The notes beneath the pieces were generated by a model. The model ran no database searches. It had not been told where the DNA came from and saw nothing but the letters and a program-made list of their open reading frames with translations. Shown here one piece after another: positions 1 to 9,733 of a DNA stretch of 64,000 nucleotides (within the stretch, counting starts at the first letter, position 1; every line of letters starts with the position of its first letter). Source of the DNA: Idiomarina zobellii. GTDB lineage: Bacteria > Pseudomonadota > Gammaproteobacteria > Enterobacterales > Alteromonadaceae. Location: the NCBI RefSeq assembly GCF_900100855.1, contig NZ_FNCB01000002.1, forward strand, positions 310,001-374,000, given 5' to 3'. A program made the translations under genes and the position numbers.

Positions 1-302
1 TCGCCCGCTTTTTCCAGAACCGGCCCTGAAGTGGTTTTAATATTGACGTCCAGCTCATTAGCTACAATATTTGCCAGGGTGGTTTTACCAAGACCCGGAG
101 GACCAAAAATCAGCAGATGATCGAGCGCTTCCTGTCTTTTTCGTGCCGCCTCAATGAAAATCGCCATTTGCTCAACAACGTGCTTCTGCCCGGTATACTC
201 ATCGAGCTTTTTCGGGCGAATAGCACGATCTATGGCTTCATCGTCGCCCTGCACATCGGCTTCAACAATTCGGTCAGTTGGAATGTGGTCGGCTTCTATC
301 AT
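1..302 (-). CDS. ruvB: Holliday junction branch-migration ATPase RuvB (N-terminal part)
   Basis: The first 100 residues are visible; the gene runs off the left edge. RuvB is the hexameric AAA+ motor that drives branch migration on RuvA-bound Holliday junctions. The translation begins [13 protein letters not shown], contains the RuvB-typical [14 protein letters not shown] segment and a Walker A motif GPPGLGKTT near residues 77-85. The start at 302 is the ATG that gives the conserved N-terminus. It lies 10 bp after the ruvA stop in the order ruvC-ruvA-ruvB, so the three form one operon read leftward. Confidence 0.95.
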   Translation of the reverse strand, partial: MIEADHIPTDRIVEADVQGDDEAIDRAIRPKKLDEYTGQKHVVEQMAIFIEAARKRQEALDHLLIFGPPGLGKTTLANIVANELDVNIKTTSGPVLEKAG

Positions 303-311
303 TGTTTTACC

Positions 312-929
312 TTAAGACAGCTCTTTTAGCGCTAGTCGTATCAGAACTTCACTAGTATGTTCAGCAGAGTACACTTTCTGAATGGCTTTTTCAGCCTGAT
401 TTTCTTTGTACCCAAGTGCAACCAGAGCACTAACAGCATCAGAGCGAGTATCAGCTGGGTGGACACGAGCATCACCGCCTTTATTATCCACGGGCATAGC
501 ATCGGTAAACGGCGTTGCTGAGTTCCAGTCTTTCAGTCTGTCGCGCATTTCAATGACTAAACGCTCTGCGGTTTTCTTACCAACGCCTGGTAATTTTACT
601 AAGCGGCTCACGTCATTCTGATTCACAGCAAACACGAATTCGTCCGCAGACATGCCTGACAAAATACCTAGTGCTAGCTTTGGTCCTACACCTTGGGTTT
701 TTATTAATAACCGGAACAGTGAGCGCTCCGACAATGAGTTAAAGCCATACAAGAGTTGTGCATCTTCACGGACAACAAAGTGCGTTACCAGCGTTACAGG
801 CTGTCCTGTCGCAGGTAAGTCGTAAAAGCAAGTCATGGGTAATTGCACCTCATACCCGACGCCATTCACATCGACCAATACTTCCGGTGGCTGTTTGGCT
901 AATAATGTGCCTTGAATTTGTCCTATCAC
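312..929 (-). CDS. ruvA: Holliday junction DNA-binding protein RuvA
   Basis: RuvA forms a tetramer that holds the four-way junction flat and loads RuvB. The 205-residue length is normal. The N-terminal OB-like domain starts [10 protein letters not shown]; two helix-hairpin-helix motifs follow ([11 protein letters not shown] near residue 80, [13 protein letters not shown] near residue 115). The C-terminal RuvB-binding domain (about residues 158-205, [17 protein letters not shown]) is intact. It sits between ruvC (21 bp upstream) and ruvB (10 bp downstream), consistent with an operon. Confidence 0.97.
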   Translation of the reverse strand: MIGQIQGTLLAKQPPEVLVDVNGVGYEVQLPMTCFYDLPATGQPVTLVTHFVVREDAQLLYGFNSLSERSLFRLLIKTQGVGPKLALGILSGMSADEFVFAVNQNDVSRLVKLPGVGKKTAERLVIEMRDRLKDWNSATPFTDAMPVDNKGGDARVHPADTRSDAVSALVALGYKENQAEKAIQKVYSAEHTSEVLIRLALKELS

Positions 930-950
930 AACGGCTTTCTCCCTATTAAA

Positions 951-1487
951 TTAACGTAGCCTACCGCGAACGGTTTTCCTCGCTGCCCCTGACATTTTTA
1001 GCAGGCTTTCTGCGCTTTGCGCGTGGCATAGCGCTACCGCCAACGCATCAGCTGCATCGGCTTGCGGTGTCTTTTGTAAATTAAGCAGCGCGACGACCAT
1101 ATGTTGTACCTGTTCTTTTTCTGCGCCGCCGTTACCGACAACGGCTTGCTTTATCTGGCGCGCCGAATACTCAGCCACTGGCAACCCGGCTCTTGCCGCA
1201 GCTACTATGGCCGCTCCCCGCGCTTGTCCCAGCTTCAAGGCTGAGTCAGGGTTTTTCGCCATAAACACTTGTTCAATAGCAAACTCTGTAGGGCTAAACT
1301 GAGTGATTAACTCGCTGACACTGTCATGAATCAGCCGTAGTTTTTCGGCGAGCGACAGTGGTTTTGCCGACGTTCCTGTCGCGCGAATGCAACCACTGCC
1401 TAAATAGTGAAATTTACGGCCATGTTTTTGAATAACGCCATATCCGGTTAACCGTGAGCCTGGGTCAATACCTAATATGACGCTCAT
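951..1487 (-). CDS. ruvC: Holliday junction resolvase RuvC
   Basis: Endonuclease that resolves Holliday junctions by symmetric nicking in cooperation with RuvAB. The 178 residues carry the RNase H-like acidic catalytic residues: Asp8 in [14 protein letters not shown], a Glu in FAIEQVF (about residue 70) and Asp residues in the C-terminal [13 protein letters not shown]. The length matches the family. It starts 6 bp downstream of yebC, as in many gammaproteobacteria where yebC and ruvC are co-transcribed. Confidence 0.97.
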   Translation of the reverse strand: MSVILGIDPGSRLTGYGVIQKHGRKFHYLGSGCIRATGTSAKPLSLAEKLRLIHDSVSELITQFSPTEFAIEQVFMAKNPDSALKLGQARGAAIVAAARAGLPVAEYSARQIKQAVVGNGGAEKEQVQHMVVALLNLQKTPQADAADALAVALCHAQSAESLLKMSGAARKTVRGRLR

Positions 1488-1493
1488 AATTCC

Positions 1494-2243
1494 TTAATCG
1501 TCCAGCTTCGCCAATACGTCATCAGAGATATCAGCATTATGGTACGCGTTCTGAACGTCGTCTAAGTCTTCCAGTGCGTCCAACAATTTCAAAAATGAAC
1601 GGGCACTGTCTTCGTCCAAGTCAACTTTGGTGTCTGGCACCTGAGTCACTTCCGCATTGGACGATTCCAGCCCTTTGGCGTCTAGGGCATCTTTAACAGG
1701 ACCAAAGTTTTCCGGTGACGTCATAACATCCAGACCGCTTCCCGGATACTTCACGATATCCTCAGCACCCGCTTCCAGTGCTGGCTCCATCACATCCTCT
1801 TCGGTAACGTCCGTTCCGTAGCTAATGACACCCATTTTATTGAATAAGTAAGCCACCGAGCCGTCTGTACCTAAGTTCCCGCCGTGCTTACTGAAGGCAT
1901 AACGCACTTCAGACACCGTCCGGTTTTTGTTGTCCGTCATGCACTCCAGAAGAATGGCCACGCCATTAGGACCATAACCCTCGTAGGTCAGCTCTTCGAC
2001 GTTGTCCCCTTCCATCTCACCGGTGCCGCGTTTTATTGCGGTATCGATGGTGTCTCGCTTCATGTTATTGGACAGCGCTTTGTCGATTGCTGCGCGCAGA
2101 CGTGGATTCGTTTCAGGATCGCCACCGCCTTCACGGGCGGCGACGTTAATTTCGCGAATCAATTTTGTGAAAATTTTGCCGCGCTTAGCATCCTGCGCGG
2201 CTTTTCGGTGCTTTATGTTCGACCACTTCGAGTGACCTGCCAT
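1494..2243 (-). CDS. yebC: YebC/PmpR family DNA-binding protein
   Basis: Member of the YebC/TACO1 family; members have been described as transcriptional regulators and, more recently, as translation factors that relieve ribosome stalling. The protein begins [23 protein letters not shown], the family signature, and has the usual length of 249 residues with an acidic C-terminal domain. It lies between aspS (34 bp upstream) and ruvC (6 bp downstream), the standard gammaproteobacterial order. Confidence 0.95.
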   Translation of the reverse strand: MAGHSKWSNIKHRKAAQDAKRGKIFTKLIREINVAAREGGGDPETNPRLRAAIDKALSNNMKRDTIDTAIKRGTGEMEGDNVEELTYEGYGPNGVAILLECMTDNKNRTVSEVRYAFSKHGGNLGTDGSVAYLFNKMGVISYGTDVTEEDVMEPALEAGAEDIVKYPGSGLDVMTSPENFGPVKDALDAKGLESSNAEVTQVPDTKVDLDEDSARSFLKLLDALEDLDDVQNAYHNADISDDVLAKLDD

Positions 2244-2277
2244 GTTTCACCCCACAAAGTTTAATCGTTGAATGTGT

Positions 2278-4047
2278 TTACTCTTTGTCTTCGACGGTGC
2301 TCTTCACGCCAAGTTCATTCAGCGCGTCCGGGTTGGCTAACCCTGGAGCGTCCGTTAGCACGCAAGCTGCAGTAGTTGTTTTCGGAAAAGCGATAACGTC
2401 ACGAATTGAGCTTGCTCCAACCATCAACATAACCAGCCTGTCTAAGCCGAAAGCTAAGCCAGCGTGCGGTGGCGTACCGTATTTAAGTGCCTCAAGTAAG
2501 AAGCCAAACTTCTCTTGTGCTTCTTCTTTGCCAATGCCCAGAACTTCAAATACGGCTTGTTGCATTTCGTTTTCGAAAATACGTGTTGAACCACCGCCGA
2601 CTTCAACACCGTTTAAAACCATATCGTAAGCATTAGACAGCGCCTGAGCCGGATTAGCACGTAACTCATCCGGTGTTACATTAACTGGTGCTGTAAACGG
2701 GTGGTGCAAGGCAGCTAGCGAGCCGTCATCGTCTTCTTCGAACATTGGGAAGTCAACAACCCACAATGGTTTCCACTCGTCACTGACAAGGTCAAACTCC
2801 TCACCCAACTTAAGGCGCAGCGCCCCCATTGCTTCAGCAACGGTGTTGGCTTTGTCTGAGCCAAAGAACAAGATGTCACCGGTAGCAGCCTCTGTACGCT
2901 CAAGAATTGCGTTCAGTGCGTCGTCTGGTAAGAATTTCAAAATTGGCGACTGTAAGCCATCGCGGCCCAGAGCCAAATCGTTCACTTTTATCCAGGCAAG
3001 GCCTTTCGCGCCGTAAATACCCACAAAATTGGTGTATTCATCAATCATTTTACGCGACACATTTTCCGCCTGGCCTGGCAGACGAATCACAGCTACACGC
3101 CCTTTTTCATCGTTCGCGGGACCTGAGAACACTTTGAACTCAACGTCTTTTAATAAGTCCGCGACGTCTACTAACTCTAATGGGTTACGTAAATCTGGCT
3201 TGTCTGAACCATAACGCTTCATGGCTTCATGCCAGGTCATACTCGGGAACTCGCCCAGCTCAATTCCCAGTAACTTGTCGAACAACTCACGAGTCATATT
3301 TTCAGTCACTTCCATCACTTGTTCAGCGGTCATGAAAGAGGTTTCGATATCGATTTGAGTAAATTCAGGCTGGCGGTCAGCACGTAAGTCTTCGTCGCGG
3401 AAGCATTTTACAATTTGGTAGTAACGGTCAAAACCCGACATCATCAGCAGTTGCTTAAACAATTGCGGGCTTTGTGGTAACGCGAAGAAGCGACCTTTAT
3501 GTGTACGGCTTGGCACTAAATAATCACGCGCTCCTTCCGGAGTGGCACGCGTTAACATTGGAGTTTCTATATCCAGGAAACCGTTGTCGTCCAGAAAGCG
3601 TCTTACTGCACTAGTAACTTTAGCGCGGAATTGAAGCTTTTCGTTCATTTGCGGACGGCGCAGGTCCAGATAGCGATAACGCAAACGCGCTTCTTCACTG
3701 ACCTGGCTGTTAAAGTCGATAGGCAGCGGTTCAGATCGGCTCAAAATATTAAGCTCTGATGCCAACAACTCAACCTCACCGGTTTTCATGTTGGCATTTA
3801 CCTGGCTGTCAGGGCGACGGTTTACTGTGCCGGTAATTTGTACACAGAATTCCTGACGTAACTTCTCAGCCTGCTCGAACAACGCTTTTTGGTCTGGGTC
3901 AAAAACAACCTGAATAAGACCTTCTCTGTCGCGTAAATCGATGAAAATCAGGCCGCCTAAGTCACGACGTTTATTAACCCAGCCACATAAAGTAACTTGT
4001 TGCTCTGCGAGTTCTGCGTTTACTTGTCCACAATAATGCGTGCGCAT
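2278..4047 (-). CDS. aspS: Aspartate--tRNA ligase
   Basis: Class II aminoacyl-tRNA synthetase charging tRNA-Asp. The 589-residue protein has the N-terminal OB anticodon-binding domain ([17 protein letters not shown] onward), class II motif 2 in [19 protein letters not shown] (about residues 215-233), the bacterial GAD insertion in the middle, and motif 3 [14 protein letters not shown] near residue 537. Length and order match the bacterial discriminating-size enzyme. A sigma-70-type promoter lies immediately upstream, so aspS probably heads the aspS-yebC-ruvCAB run. Confidence 0.98.
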   Translation of the reverse strand: MRTHYCGQVNAELAEQQVTLCGWVNKRRDLGGLIFIDLRDREGLIQVVFDPDQKALFEQAEKLRQEFCVQITGTVNRRPDSQVNANMKTGEVELLASELNILSRSEPLPIDFNSQVSEEARLRYRYLDLRRPQMNEKLQFRAKVTSAVRRFLDDNGFLDIETPMLTRATPEGARDYLVPSRTHKGRFFALPQSPQLFKQLLMMSGFDRYYQIVKCFRDEDLRADRQPEFTQIDIETSFMTAEQVMEVTENMTRELFDKLLGIELGEFPSMTWHEAMKRYGSDKPDLRNPLELVDVADLLKDVEFKVFSGPANDEKGRVAVIRLPGQAENVSRKMIDEYTNFVGIYGAKGLAWIKVNDLALGRDGLQSPILKFLPDDALNAILERTEAATGDILFFGSDKANTVAEAMGALRLKLGEEFDLVSDEWKPLWVVDFPMFEEDDDGSLAALHHPFTAPVNVTPDELRANPAQALSNAYDMVLNGVEVGGGSTRIFENEMQQAVFEVLGIGKEEAQEKFGFLLEALKYGTPPHAGLAFGLDRLVMLMVGASSIRDVIAFPKTTTAACVLTDAPGLANPDALNELGVKSTVEDKE

Positions 4048-4092
4048 GTACTTTTCCTACTACCGACGAATTCGTTAAAAGTGAAGCGCTAC

Positions 4093-4120
4093 ATTATAGC
4101 TAACTAGGGCTGAATGTCAT
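4093..4120 (-). promoter_or_regulatory. Sigma-70-type promoter for aspS
   Basis: On the minus strand there is a -35 box ATGACA (4120-4115), a 16-bp spacer and a perfect -10 box TATAAT (4098-4093), about 45 bp before the aspS start. The -35 box overlaps the stop codon of the upstream diguanylate cyclase gene. Assignment is by consensus match only. Confidence 0.6.
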
Positions 4121-5571
4121 CCGTCGGTACTGGCTAAGCGCACATCATTTTTGCCAGCGGCTTTGGCGGCATACATGGCTTTATCGGCGGAACGCAATAA
4201 CTTTTCTACATCGGTGCCATGAGCAGGGGACATAGCGACACCAATAGATACGCTCACTTCCAGTTGCTGTTTTTTGACTTTGTAGGGCTTGGCTAGCTGC
4301 ACGACCAACTTACGGGCTACTGCAAGTGCTGAACCCACAGCCACAGCGGTTGGTAGTATCACCACAAACTCGTCACCACCGTGGCGGCAGACGGTATCGG
4401 AACGACGCAATAAATTCTTCATGCGCTGCGCAGCCTGGATAAGTAACTCGTCACCATAATTGTGACCGAAATCGTCATTTATCTGCTTAAAACCGTCGAG
4501 ATCTAAAAATAACACTGCGAACGGCTTTTGCGTTCTTTCGCTCTGATGTAACGACTGCTCGAGACGGTCTTGCATTAAGTTTCGGTTCGGCAATCCTGTT
4601 AATTCGTCATGAGTGGCAATGTGACGAATACGGCGCTCAGCGGCTTTACGCGCTTTTATCTCTTTACGAAGTCGGCTGTTCCAAATGCCGAAACCGACAA
4701 TAATCAACAGCACAACCGAGCCCACTTTCATGACTAATTCGAACAGTTCTTCGTCGGTCCAGCCCTGCTCTAATTGGTAACCGTACCATTTGCGCTTTAA
4801 ATCCTCTGAGTGCTCCTGCGTCAGCGAATCGATACCACGATTAAGCAGGGTGACCAGAGGCTGCCAGTCATCACGTACGGCAATGTACAAAGTTTGCCCC
4901 TGAGTTGCGTCAAGTACTGACAACTTTGAACCCGGTAACGGATATTCCTGAAGTTCGTGCACCGAAATTGGCAAACTATCGACATAAGAATCAACCATTC
5001 GATTACGTAATAGCTCAATACCTTCGTCGATAGTAGAAACACCAACAACTTCAATGCGGCCCGTATTAATAAGTTGAGATTCGATGCTGTAGCCTTCAAC
5101 AACGCCAACACGCTGACCATGTAACTCGCTCATTCTCAAACTACTACCAGCACGCATGGTTGAGTCCAGGGTCAACACAGCCCAGGGCATCGACCAGTAA
5201 CTTTGAGTAAAATCCATGCTCTGGTTACGCTCAACGGAATAAGACACGCTGGTTAAAATATCAATATCTTTATTGGAGATAGCGTCTAAACAGTCTCGCC
5301 ACTGACCGCACGGCGTCCAGACTAACTCGACGTCCATCGTCGCGGTAAATTGCTTAAGTAAGTCGACATCGAGCCCAGCGACACCGTTTTCTGTCTCGTA
5401 AATCAGTGGTTGTAATTGGTTCGGCACACCCACGCGAATGGTTGAATGTTGCTCTAACCATTCATCTGGAGCATAGGCATACGTCGGCGCCGGCAATAAT
5501 GTCAAAAGCGACATAGCCAGACTCATTACCGAACAAAAATACAATGTTTTAGGCCAAATACTTACCAACAA
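4117..5571 (-). CDS. Membrane diguanylate cyclase with periplasmic solute-binding sensor domain
   Basis: Predicted to make cyclic di-GMP in response to a periplasmic ligand. A signal-type N-terminus (about residues 1-33) is followed by a family 3 solute-binding domain (about 40-265, with the VGVPNQLQPLIY and DLLKQFTATMDV segments typical of amino-acid binding proteins), one membrane segment (about 285-305, VVLLIIVGFGIW) and a GGDEF domain. The active-site motif GGDEF is intact, and the inhibitory I-site RRSD lies five residues before it, so product feedback is expected. The gene stands alone, divergent from cmoA. The ligand cannot be read from sequence. Confidence 0.9.
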   Translation of the reverse strand: MLVSIWPKTLYFCSVMSLAMSLLTLLPAPTYAYAPDEWLEQHSTIRVGVPNQLQPLIYETENGVAGLDVDLLKQFTATMDVELVWTPCGQWRDCLDAISNKDIDILTSVSYSVERNQSMDFTQSYWSMPWAVLTLDSTMRAGSSLRMSELHGQRVGVVEGYSIESQLINTGRIEVVGVSTIDEGIELLRNRMVDSYVDSLPISVHELQEYPLPGSKLSVLDATQGQTLYIAVRDDWQPLVTLLNRGIDSLTQEHSEDLKRKWYGYQLEQGWTDEELFELVMKVGSVVLLIIVGFGIWNSRLRKEIKARKAAERRIRHIATHDELTGLPNRNLMQDRLEQSLHQSERTQKPFAVLFLDLDGFKQINDDFGHNYGDELLIQAAQRMKNLLRRSDTVCRHGGDEFVVILPTAVAVGSALAVARKLVVQLAKPYKVKKQQLEVSVSIGVAMSPAHGTDVEKLLRSADKAMYAAKAAGKNDVRLASTDG

Positions 5572-5679
5572 CAGGCTCCTCCGAATAAGACGGCGATATA
5601 TTAATCAAAACGCGGCTGTCCGTCAGCACTAATTATCGGTAAAATACACAATATGTTTATTTATTTTGTAAGTTGACCC

Positions 5680-6411
5680 ATGAGCCAACACGACACTATT
5701 TTTTCTAAACCTCTGCCGAGTGTGTCTGACTTCTGCTTTGACCAGCAAGTTGTTGAAGTATTTCCCGATATGATCAATCGCTCGGTGCCCGGCTACTCGA
5801 GTATTCTGCAAACCTTGCCCCAATTGGTAAGTCGTTATGCGCAGAAGAATACCCAGTTGTTCGACTTAGGCTGTTCGTTAGGTGCTGCGACACTGGCTAT
5901 GCGCAAGGGCTGCGAAAACTTTGACGGTTGTAAAATTGTCGCGGTTGATAACTCAGAGCCTATGGTTGAGCGTGCGGAGTTACATTTAGGCGGCTTTAAA
6001 AGTCAGGTTCCCGTGGAGCTGCGTTGTGAGGACATTACCGACACTGTCATTGAAAACGCATCGGTGGTGGTTTTGAACTTTACTTTACAATTTGTACCTC
6101 CAGAAAAACGCGAAGCTATGATTCAACGTATTTATGACGGCTTAGCCGACGGCGGCGTTTTACTCATTGCTGAGAAGTTTCGCCATGTCGATGAAACTAT
6201 GAACGACGTATTGGTCGACTTACATCACGATTTCAAACGCGCTAACGGTTACAGCGAACTGGAAATTAGCCAAAAGCGGGCAGCTATAGAAAACGTCATG
6301 AAAATTGATACCTTAGAGGCACATGAGCAGCGTTTTCAAAAAGTCGGTTTTAAGCATCAGACTGTATGGTTCCAGTGTTTTAATTTCGCAGCCATGCTAG
6401 CGGTTAAATAA
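5680..6411 (+). CDS. cmoA: Carboxy-S-adenosyl-L-methionine synthase CmoA
   Basis: CmoA converts SAM and prephenate to carboxy-SAM, the donor for cmo5U34 modification of tRNA wobble uridine. The 243 residues contain the SAM-binding loop LFDLGCSLGAATLAM (about residue 60) and the SVVVLNFTLQFVPPEKR segment typical of CmoA. It is followed after 17 bp by cmoB, whose product uses carboxy-SAM. The start chosen gives MSQHDTIFSKPL, matching family N-termini. Confidence 0.95.
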   Translation: MSQHDTIFSKPLPSVSDFCFDQQVVEVFPDMINRSVPGYSSILQTLPQLVSRYAQKNTQLFDLGCSLGAATLAMRKGCENFDGCKIVAVDNSEPMVERAELHLGGFKSQVPVELRCEDITDTVIENASVVVLNFTLQFVPPEKREAMIQRIYDGLADGGVLLIAEKFRHVDETMNDVLVDLHHDFKRANGYSELEISQKRAAIENVMKIDTLEAHEQRFQKVGFKHQTVWFQCFNFAAMLAVK

Positions 6412-6428
6412 AGGATTATAACTCAACA

Positions 6429-7400
6429 ATGATTGATTTTAGCAACGACCTGAAAGCGCTAATCGACAGTCCGCATAAACAATGGCTGGATACGTTAGCG
6501 CCACAGCTGACGACCTTTAACAACAACCCTCACGGCAATTTAAAACGCTGGCAACGCGTAATTGAGCAGTTACCCAACATTCAGACCGAAAACTACCAGT
6601 TAGGTGACACCGTTACCGTAGGTTCTCCGGAAGAAGCATCCGATTCTGACCGCGCGCGCATTACTGGCTTGCTTCAGCAGTTACAGCCCTGGCGTAAAGG
6701 GCCGTTTGACCTATTTGGAGTGTTCATTGATACCGAATGGCGCTCAGACTGGAAATGGCAACGTGTAAAACCTCATATCGATGATTTAACAGGTAAGCAG
6801 GTGTTAGATGTCGGCTGCGGTAGTGGGTATCATTTATGGCGCATGCTGGAAGCGGGTGCCAAAAGAGTTTGGGGCATAGACCCGGGCGAACTGTTTTTAA
6901 TGCAGTTCCAGGCTATTCGAAACATGATGCCGGCAAGATACCAGAGCAAAGCACACTTTTTCCCAGTCGGCATTGAGCACATGCCGGAGTTAAAGAGCTT
7001 TGATACCGTATTCAGCATGGGCGTTTTGTATCATCGTCGCTCGCCTCTGGCGTTTTTGCAGGAGCTTAAATCGCTCATAAAGCCGGGGGGCCAGCTCGTA
7101 TTAGAAACCATTGTCGTTGAAGGCGACGAAACAACGGTTATGCTGCCCGGCGAGCGTTATGCTCAAATGCGAAATGTTTGGTTTTTACCCAGTGCAAAGG
7201 CCTTGTCGGTATGGCTGGAGCGGTTAGGCTTTAAAGACATTGCAATTGTTGATCACAACACGACTTCGCTTGAAGAACAAAGGCGCACAGACTGGATGAC
7301 GGGTGAGTCTTTAGCCGACTTTTTGGATGCTAAGAATCCGGATTTAACCGTGGAAGGTTATAAAGCGCCAATTCGGGCCGTATTAACAGCCCGAGTTTAG
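6429..7400 (+). CDS. cmoB: tRNA U34 carboxymethyltransferase CmoB
   Basis: Transfers the carboxymethyl group of carboxy-SAM to 5-hydroxyuridine at tRNA position 34. The 323-residue protein has the CmoB N-terminal region (RKGPFDLFGVFIDTEWRSDW) and the SAM-fold motif VLDVGCGSGYHLWRML near residue 125, with MGVLYHRRSPL further on. It is the second gene of the cmoAB pair and converges on galU with 13 bp between the stops. Confidence 0.95.
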   Translation: MIDFSNDLKALIDSPHKQWLDTLAPQLTTFNNNPHGNLKRWQRVIEQLPNIQTENYQLGDTVTVGSPEEASDSDRARITGLLQQLQPWRKGPFDLFGVFIDTEWRSDWKWQRVKPHIDDLTGKQVLDVGCGSGYHLWRMLEAGAKRVWGIDPGELFLMQFQAIRNMMPARYQSKAHFFPVGIEHMPELKSFDTVFSMGVLYHRRSPLAFLQELKSLIKPGGQLVLETIVVEGDETTVMLPGERYAQMRNVWFLPSAKALSVWLERLGFKDIAIVDHNTTSLEEQRRTDWMTGESLADFLDAKNPDLTVEGYKAPIRAVLTARV

Positions 7401-7413
7401 CGCTTTTTGCAAT

Positions 7414-8304
7414 TTAAGCGCTTTTTAACGACTTAATATACTGCTTCATGTCGCTGCCCAGCTCCGGGTGGCGCATTGCGTGTTCGATAAAGGCTTGTGC
7501 ATAGCCAAGCTTATTACCACAGTCATGGCTTTTGCCTTTCATGTAGTAAGCATTTACCGACTGCTTTTCAAGCAACATGGCCATTGCATCAGTTAATTGT
7601 ATTTCATTACCCGCACCAACCGGTGTTTTTTCCAGCAATGGCCATAGGTCAGCCGAGAATACATAACGACCCACTACAGCCAAGTCAGATGGCGCTTCTT
7701 CTTTGGACGGTTTCTCAACCAACTGGGTAATTGGAGATTGCTCGCCCGGCTTCAACTCTTCGCCACCAATATCCGCAATACCGTATTTGCTAACATCTTC
7801 CTGAGGCACTTTCTCAACCATTACCTGAGAGTGACCCGTTTCATCAAAGTTTCTAACCATTTCCGCTAAGTTGTCACGGTTTAAATTGCAGCTTGCTTCA
7901 TCCACTAACACGTCCGGTAACACAACAGCGAATGGCTCATTACCGACAAGCGGTTTTGCACAGAGTACCGCGTGACCTAAGCCTTTAGCCTGACCCTGAC
8001 GCACATGCATAATAGTGGTATTTTCCGGACAAATAGCCTGAACTTCCGCTAGCAATTGTCGCTTAACACGCTGCTCAAGCGTGGTTTCGAGTTCGAAGCT
8101 GGTATCAAAATGGTTTTCAATTGAGTTCTTACTCGAATGCGTTACCAAAATAACATCGGTAAGGCCTGCTGCCGCGCACTCTTCGACAATGTATTGAATA
8201 AGCGGTCTGTCGACCAGTGGTAACATTTCCTTTGGAATGGCTTTGGTTGCCGGTAGCATCCGGGTGCCGAGTCCTGCGACCGGTATTACAACTTTTTTGA
8301 CCAT
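7414..8304 (-). CDS. galU: UTP--glucose-1-phosphate uridylyltransferase GalU
   Basis: Makes UDP-glucose for envelope polysaccharides. The 296 residues open with the nucleotidyltransferase signature [20 protein letters not shown]; the conserved [11 protein letters not shown] segment and the C-terminal [17 protein letters not shown] are also present. rssB lies just upstream on the same strand apart from one small opposite gene; rssB and galU are also neighbours in E. coli. Confidence 0.96.
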   Translation of the reverse strand: MVKKVVIPVAGLGTRMLPATKAIPKEMLPLVDRPLIQYIVEECAAAGLTDVILVTHSSKNSIENHFDTSFELETTLEQRVKRQLLAEVQAICPENTTIMHVRQGQAKGLGHAVLCAKPLVGNEPFAVVLPDVLVDEASCNLNRDNLAEMVRNFDETGHSQVMVEKVPQEDVSKYGIADIGGEELKPGEQSPITQLVEKPSKEEAPSDLAVVGRYVFSADLWPLLEKTPVGAGNEIQLTDAMAMLLEKQSVNAYYMKGKSHDCGNKLGYAQAFIEHAMRHPELGSDMKQYIKSLKSA

Positions 8305-8348
8305 AGCAGCTGTCCTTACAATAAATTCATTCTAATAAAGAGGGCAAG

Positions 8349-8378
8349 TTTATACCCGCTAAGCGTGTTACAATGCAA
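8349..8378 (-). promoter_or_regulatory. Candidate sigma-70 promoter for galU
   Basis: Minus-strand -35-like TTGCAT (8378-8373) and -10-like TATAAA (8354-8349) with an 18-bp spacer, about 45 bp before galU. The match is moderate. Confidence 0.35.
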
Positions 8379-8408
8379 GTCATTGTGCAAAATTCAATAA
8401 AACAAATT

Positions 8409-8720
8409 ATGGCGTTATATTTTTCTTCGCGCAAAATTCCACAGCTTGACTCATACAGTTTTACTGAGCGTGCGATGATTCTATCAATCGCCCAGGAGAA
8501 AATGCCAGTCCCCCGCCGACTTATTTGTAACTTAGCGAAGCTGGTTCCTATCTGCGTTATCTTTTTTTTGGTGGTGGAAGCTGAAGGTTGGTGGAAATTA
8601 CTCGCGCTACTGGCGGCAGGTATTGGCTATCCGTTATTCACTCAGCCCATTAATATCAATATGTCGATGCCCTATATCGACAAAGCCATTAAGCAATTTG
8701 AGGCTCAGCGCTCACAATAA
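8409..8720 (+). CDS. Small membrane protein of unknown function (DUF6170-like)
   Basis: A 103-residue protein with a soluble N-terminus (MALYFSSRKIPQLDSYSF) and two hydrophobic stretches (about residues 53-65, LVPICVIFFLVVE, and 70-85, LLALLAAGIGYPLF), so probably a small inner-membrane protein. The frame is open from 8373, but the ATG at 8409 is preferred because the upstream part overlaps the candidate galU promoter and looks non-coding. The last 32 bp overlap the 3' end of the rssB-like gene tail to tail. I recall similar proteins in Alteromonadales as DUF6170 but cannot verify this. Confidence 0.65.
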   Translation: MALYFSSRKIPQLDSYSFTERAMILSIAQEKMPVPRRLICNLAKLVPICVIFFLVVEAEGWWKLLALLAAGIGYPLFTQPININMSMPYIDKAIKQFEAQRSQ

Positions 8721-9678
8721 GCTCTTTGCCATAACTGCGACAATGCAGGCGGTGCAAGGACGCTAATTGGTGCGTACGATAATTCGCATGCTTCCAAATG
8801 CCCAGCGCTAAATCCGGTTTCGCACTGGGTGACGGCTCTAATTTATCGCCCGCCTGCGCCCATTGCCACTGTCCAGTTTCTGTATCCAGCACACCCGCCA
8901 GAATATCGAAGGCAGTTCTGACCTGAGAGTGGCACAGCTCAATATTCAAATGCTCTAATAACGACCCCGGCAGCACCAGCGTGTTATCCATACCGGATAA
9001 ATACTGTCGTATCACGGGGTCAACCAAGGTTTTAAGCACTAATAATGGCACCAGGCTTTGCTCCGTTGCGTTTTGCGCCGCCGCCATAACCACCAGCACT
9101 TTGCCGTTTCCTAAAGAGCGATAGTCAACCCAGGCTGGAGTTATATCAGCAGAGTCTGTAACGCAGGAAAAGCTATACGTACCAACCCTGAGAGGGCTTC
9201 TGGGCAAAAGCTCCTCTGTCAGCTTACCGGCTATCATATCGTCCTGATAAATGACATCAATATGAGCATCTAGCTCCCAAATATCGTGTAAATAAGAGGT
9301 TTCGAGCTCATGACGTTCCAGACAATGACCTATGGCACTGTCTAATACATCGAGGCTTTGTAGTGGTTTAACGAGGTAATCCCAGGCACCGAGGCGCACC
9401 GCTTCCCGGATATCTGACATTTTTTCAGATGCTGAAATCACAATGATAGGCAGGTGAGCACAGACTTTTAATAGCTTTTCAATGACTTCCAAACCATTAA
9501 TATCAGGTAGGTTTAAGTCACAAAGAACCACATCGGGGCACTGTTGCTCGCACAGTTCCAGGCCTTGCTTCCCAGCGCCGGCACAGCGCACATCATAGCC
9601 ATGCTGACTGAGATACTCATTCAGCATGGACTGGAATACTAAGTCATCTTCAATAACCGCAACGTGCGCTTTCGACAT
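8689..9678 (-). CDS. rssB: RssB-like response regulator
   Basis: In E. coli RssB delivers the stationary-phase sigma factor RpoS to ClpXP. The receiver domain (residues 1-120) is intact: acidic pocket VIEDD, phosphoacceptor Asp in VVLCDLNLPDINGLEV, and Lys in YLVKPLQ. The C-terminal part (about 130-329) resembles the degenerate PP2C-like domain of RssB rather than an output HTH or GGDEF. An in-frame ATG at 9702 exists, but the ATG at 9678 gives MSKAHVAVIEDD and has GAAGAG upstream. Position next to galU supports the assignment; function in this organism is inferred. Confidence 0.75.
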   Translation of the reverse strand: MSKAHVAVIEDDLVFQSMLNEYLSQHGYDVRCAGAGKQGLELCEQQCPDVVLCDLNLPDINGLEVIEKLLKVCAHLPIIVISASEKMSDIREAVRLGAWDYLVKPLQSLDVLDSAIGHCLERHELETSYLHDIWELDAHIDVIYQDDMIAGKLTEELLPRSPLRVGTYSFSCVTDSADITPAWVDYRSLGNGKVLVVMAAAQNATEQSLVPLLVLKTLVDPVIRQYLSGMDNTLVLPGSLLEHLNIELCHSQVRTAFDILAGVLDTETGQWQWAQAGDKLEPSPSAKPDLALGIWKHANYRTHQLASLHRLHCRSYGKELIVSAEPQIA

Positions 9679-9733
9679 GGTTTCATTCTCTTCGCTCACC
9701 ATGTTTTAAGCATTGTTCAGGAATAGAGATCCG

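Noticed and set aside
7381-7440. Repeated AGCGCTTTTT at the cmoB/galU convergence
   Set aside because: Two direct copies partly inside galU; the potential stem is short and not convincing as a terminator.
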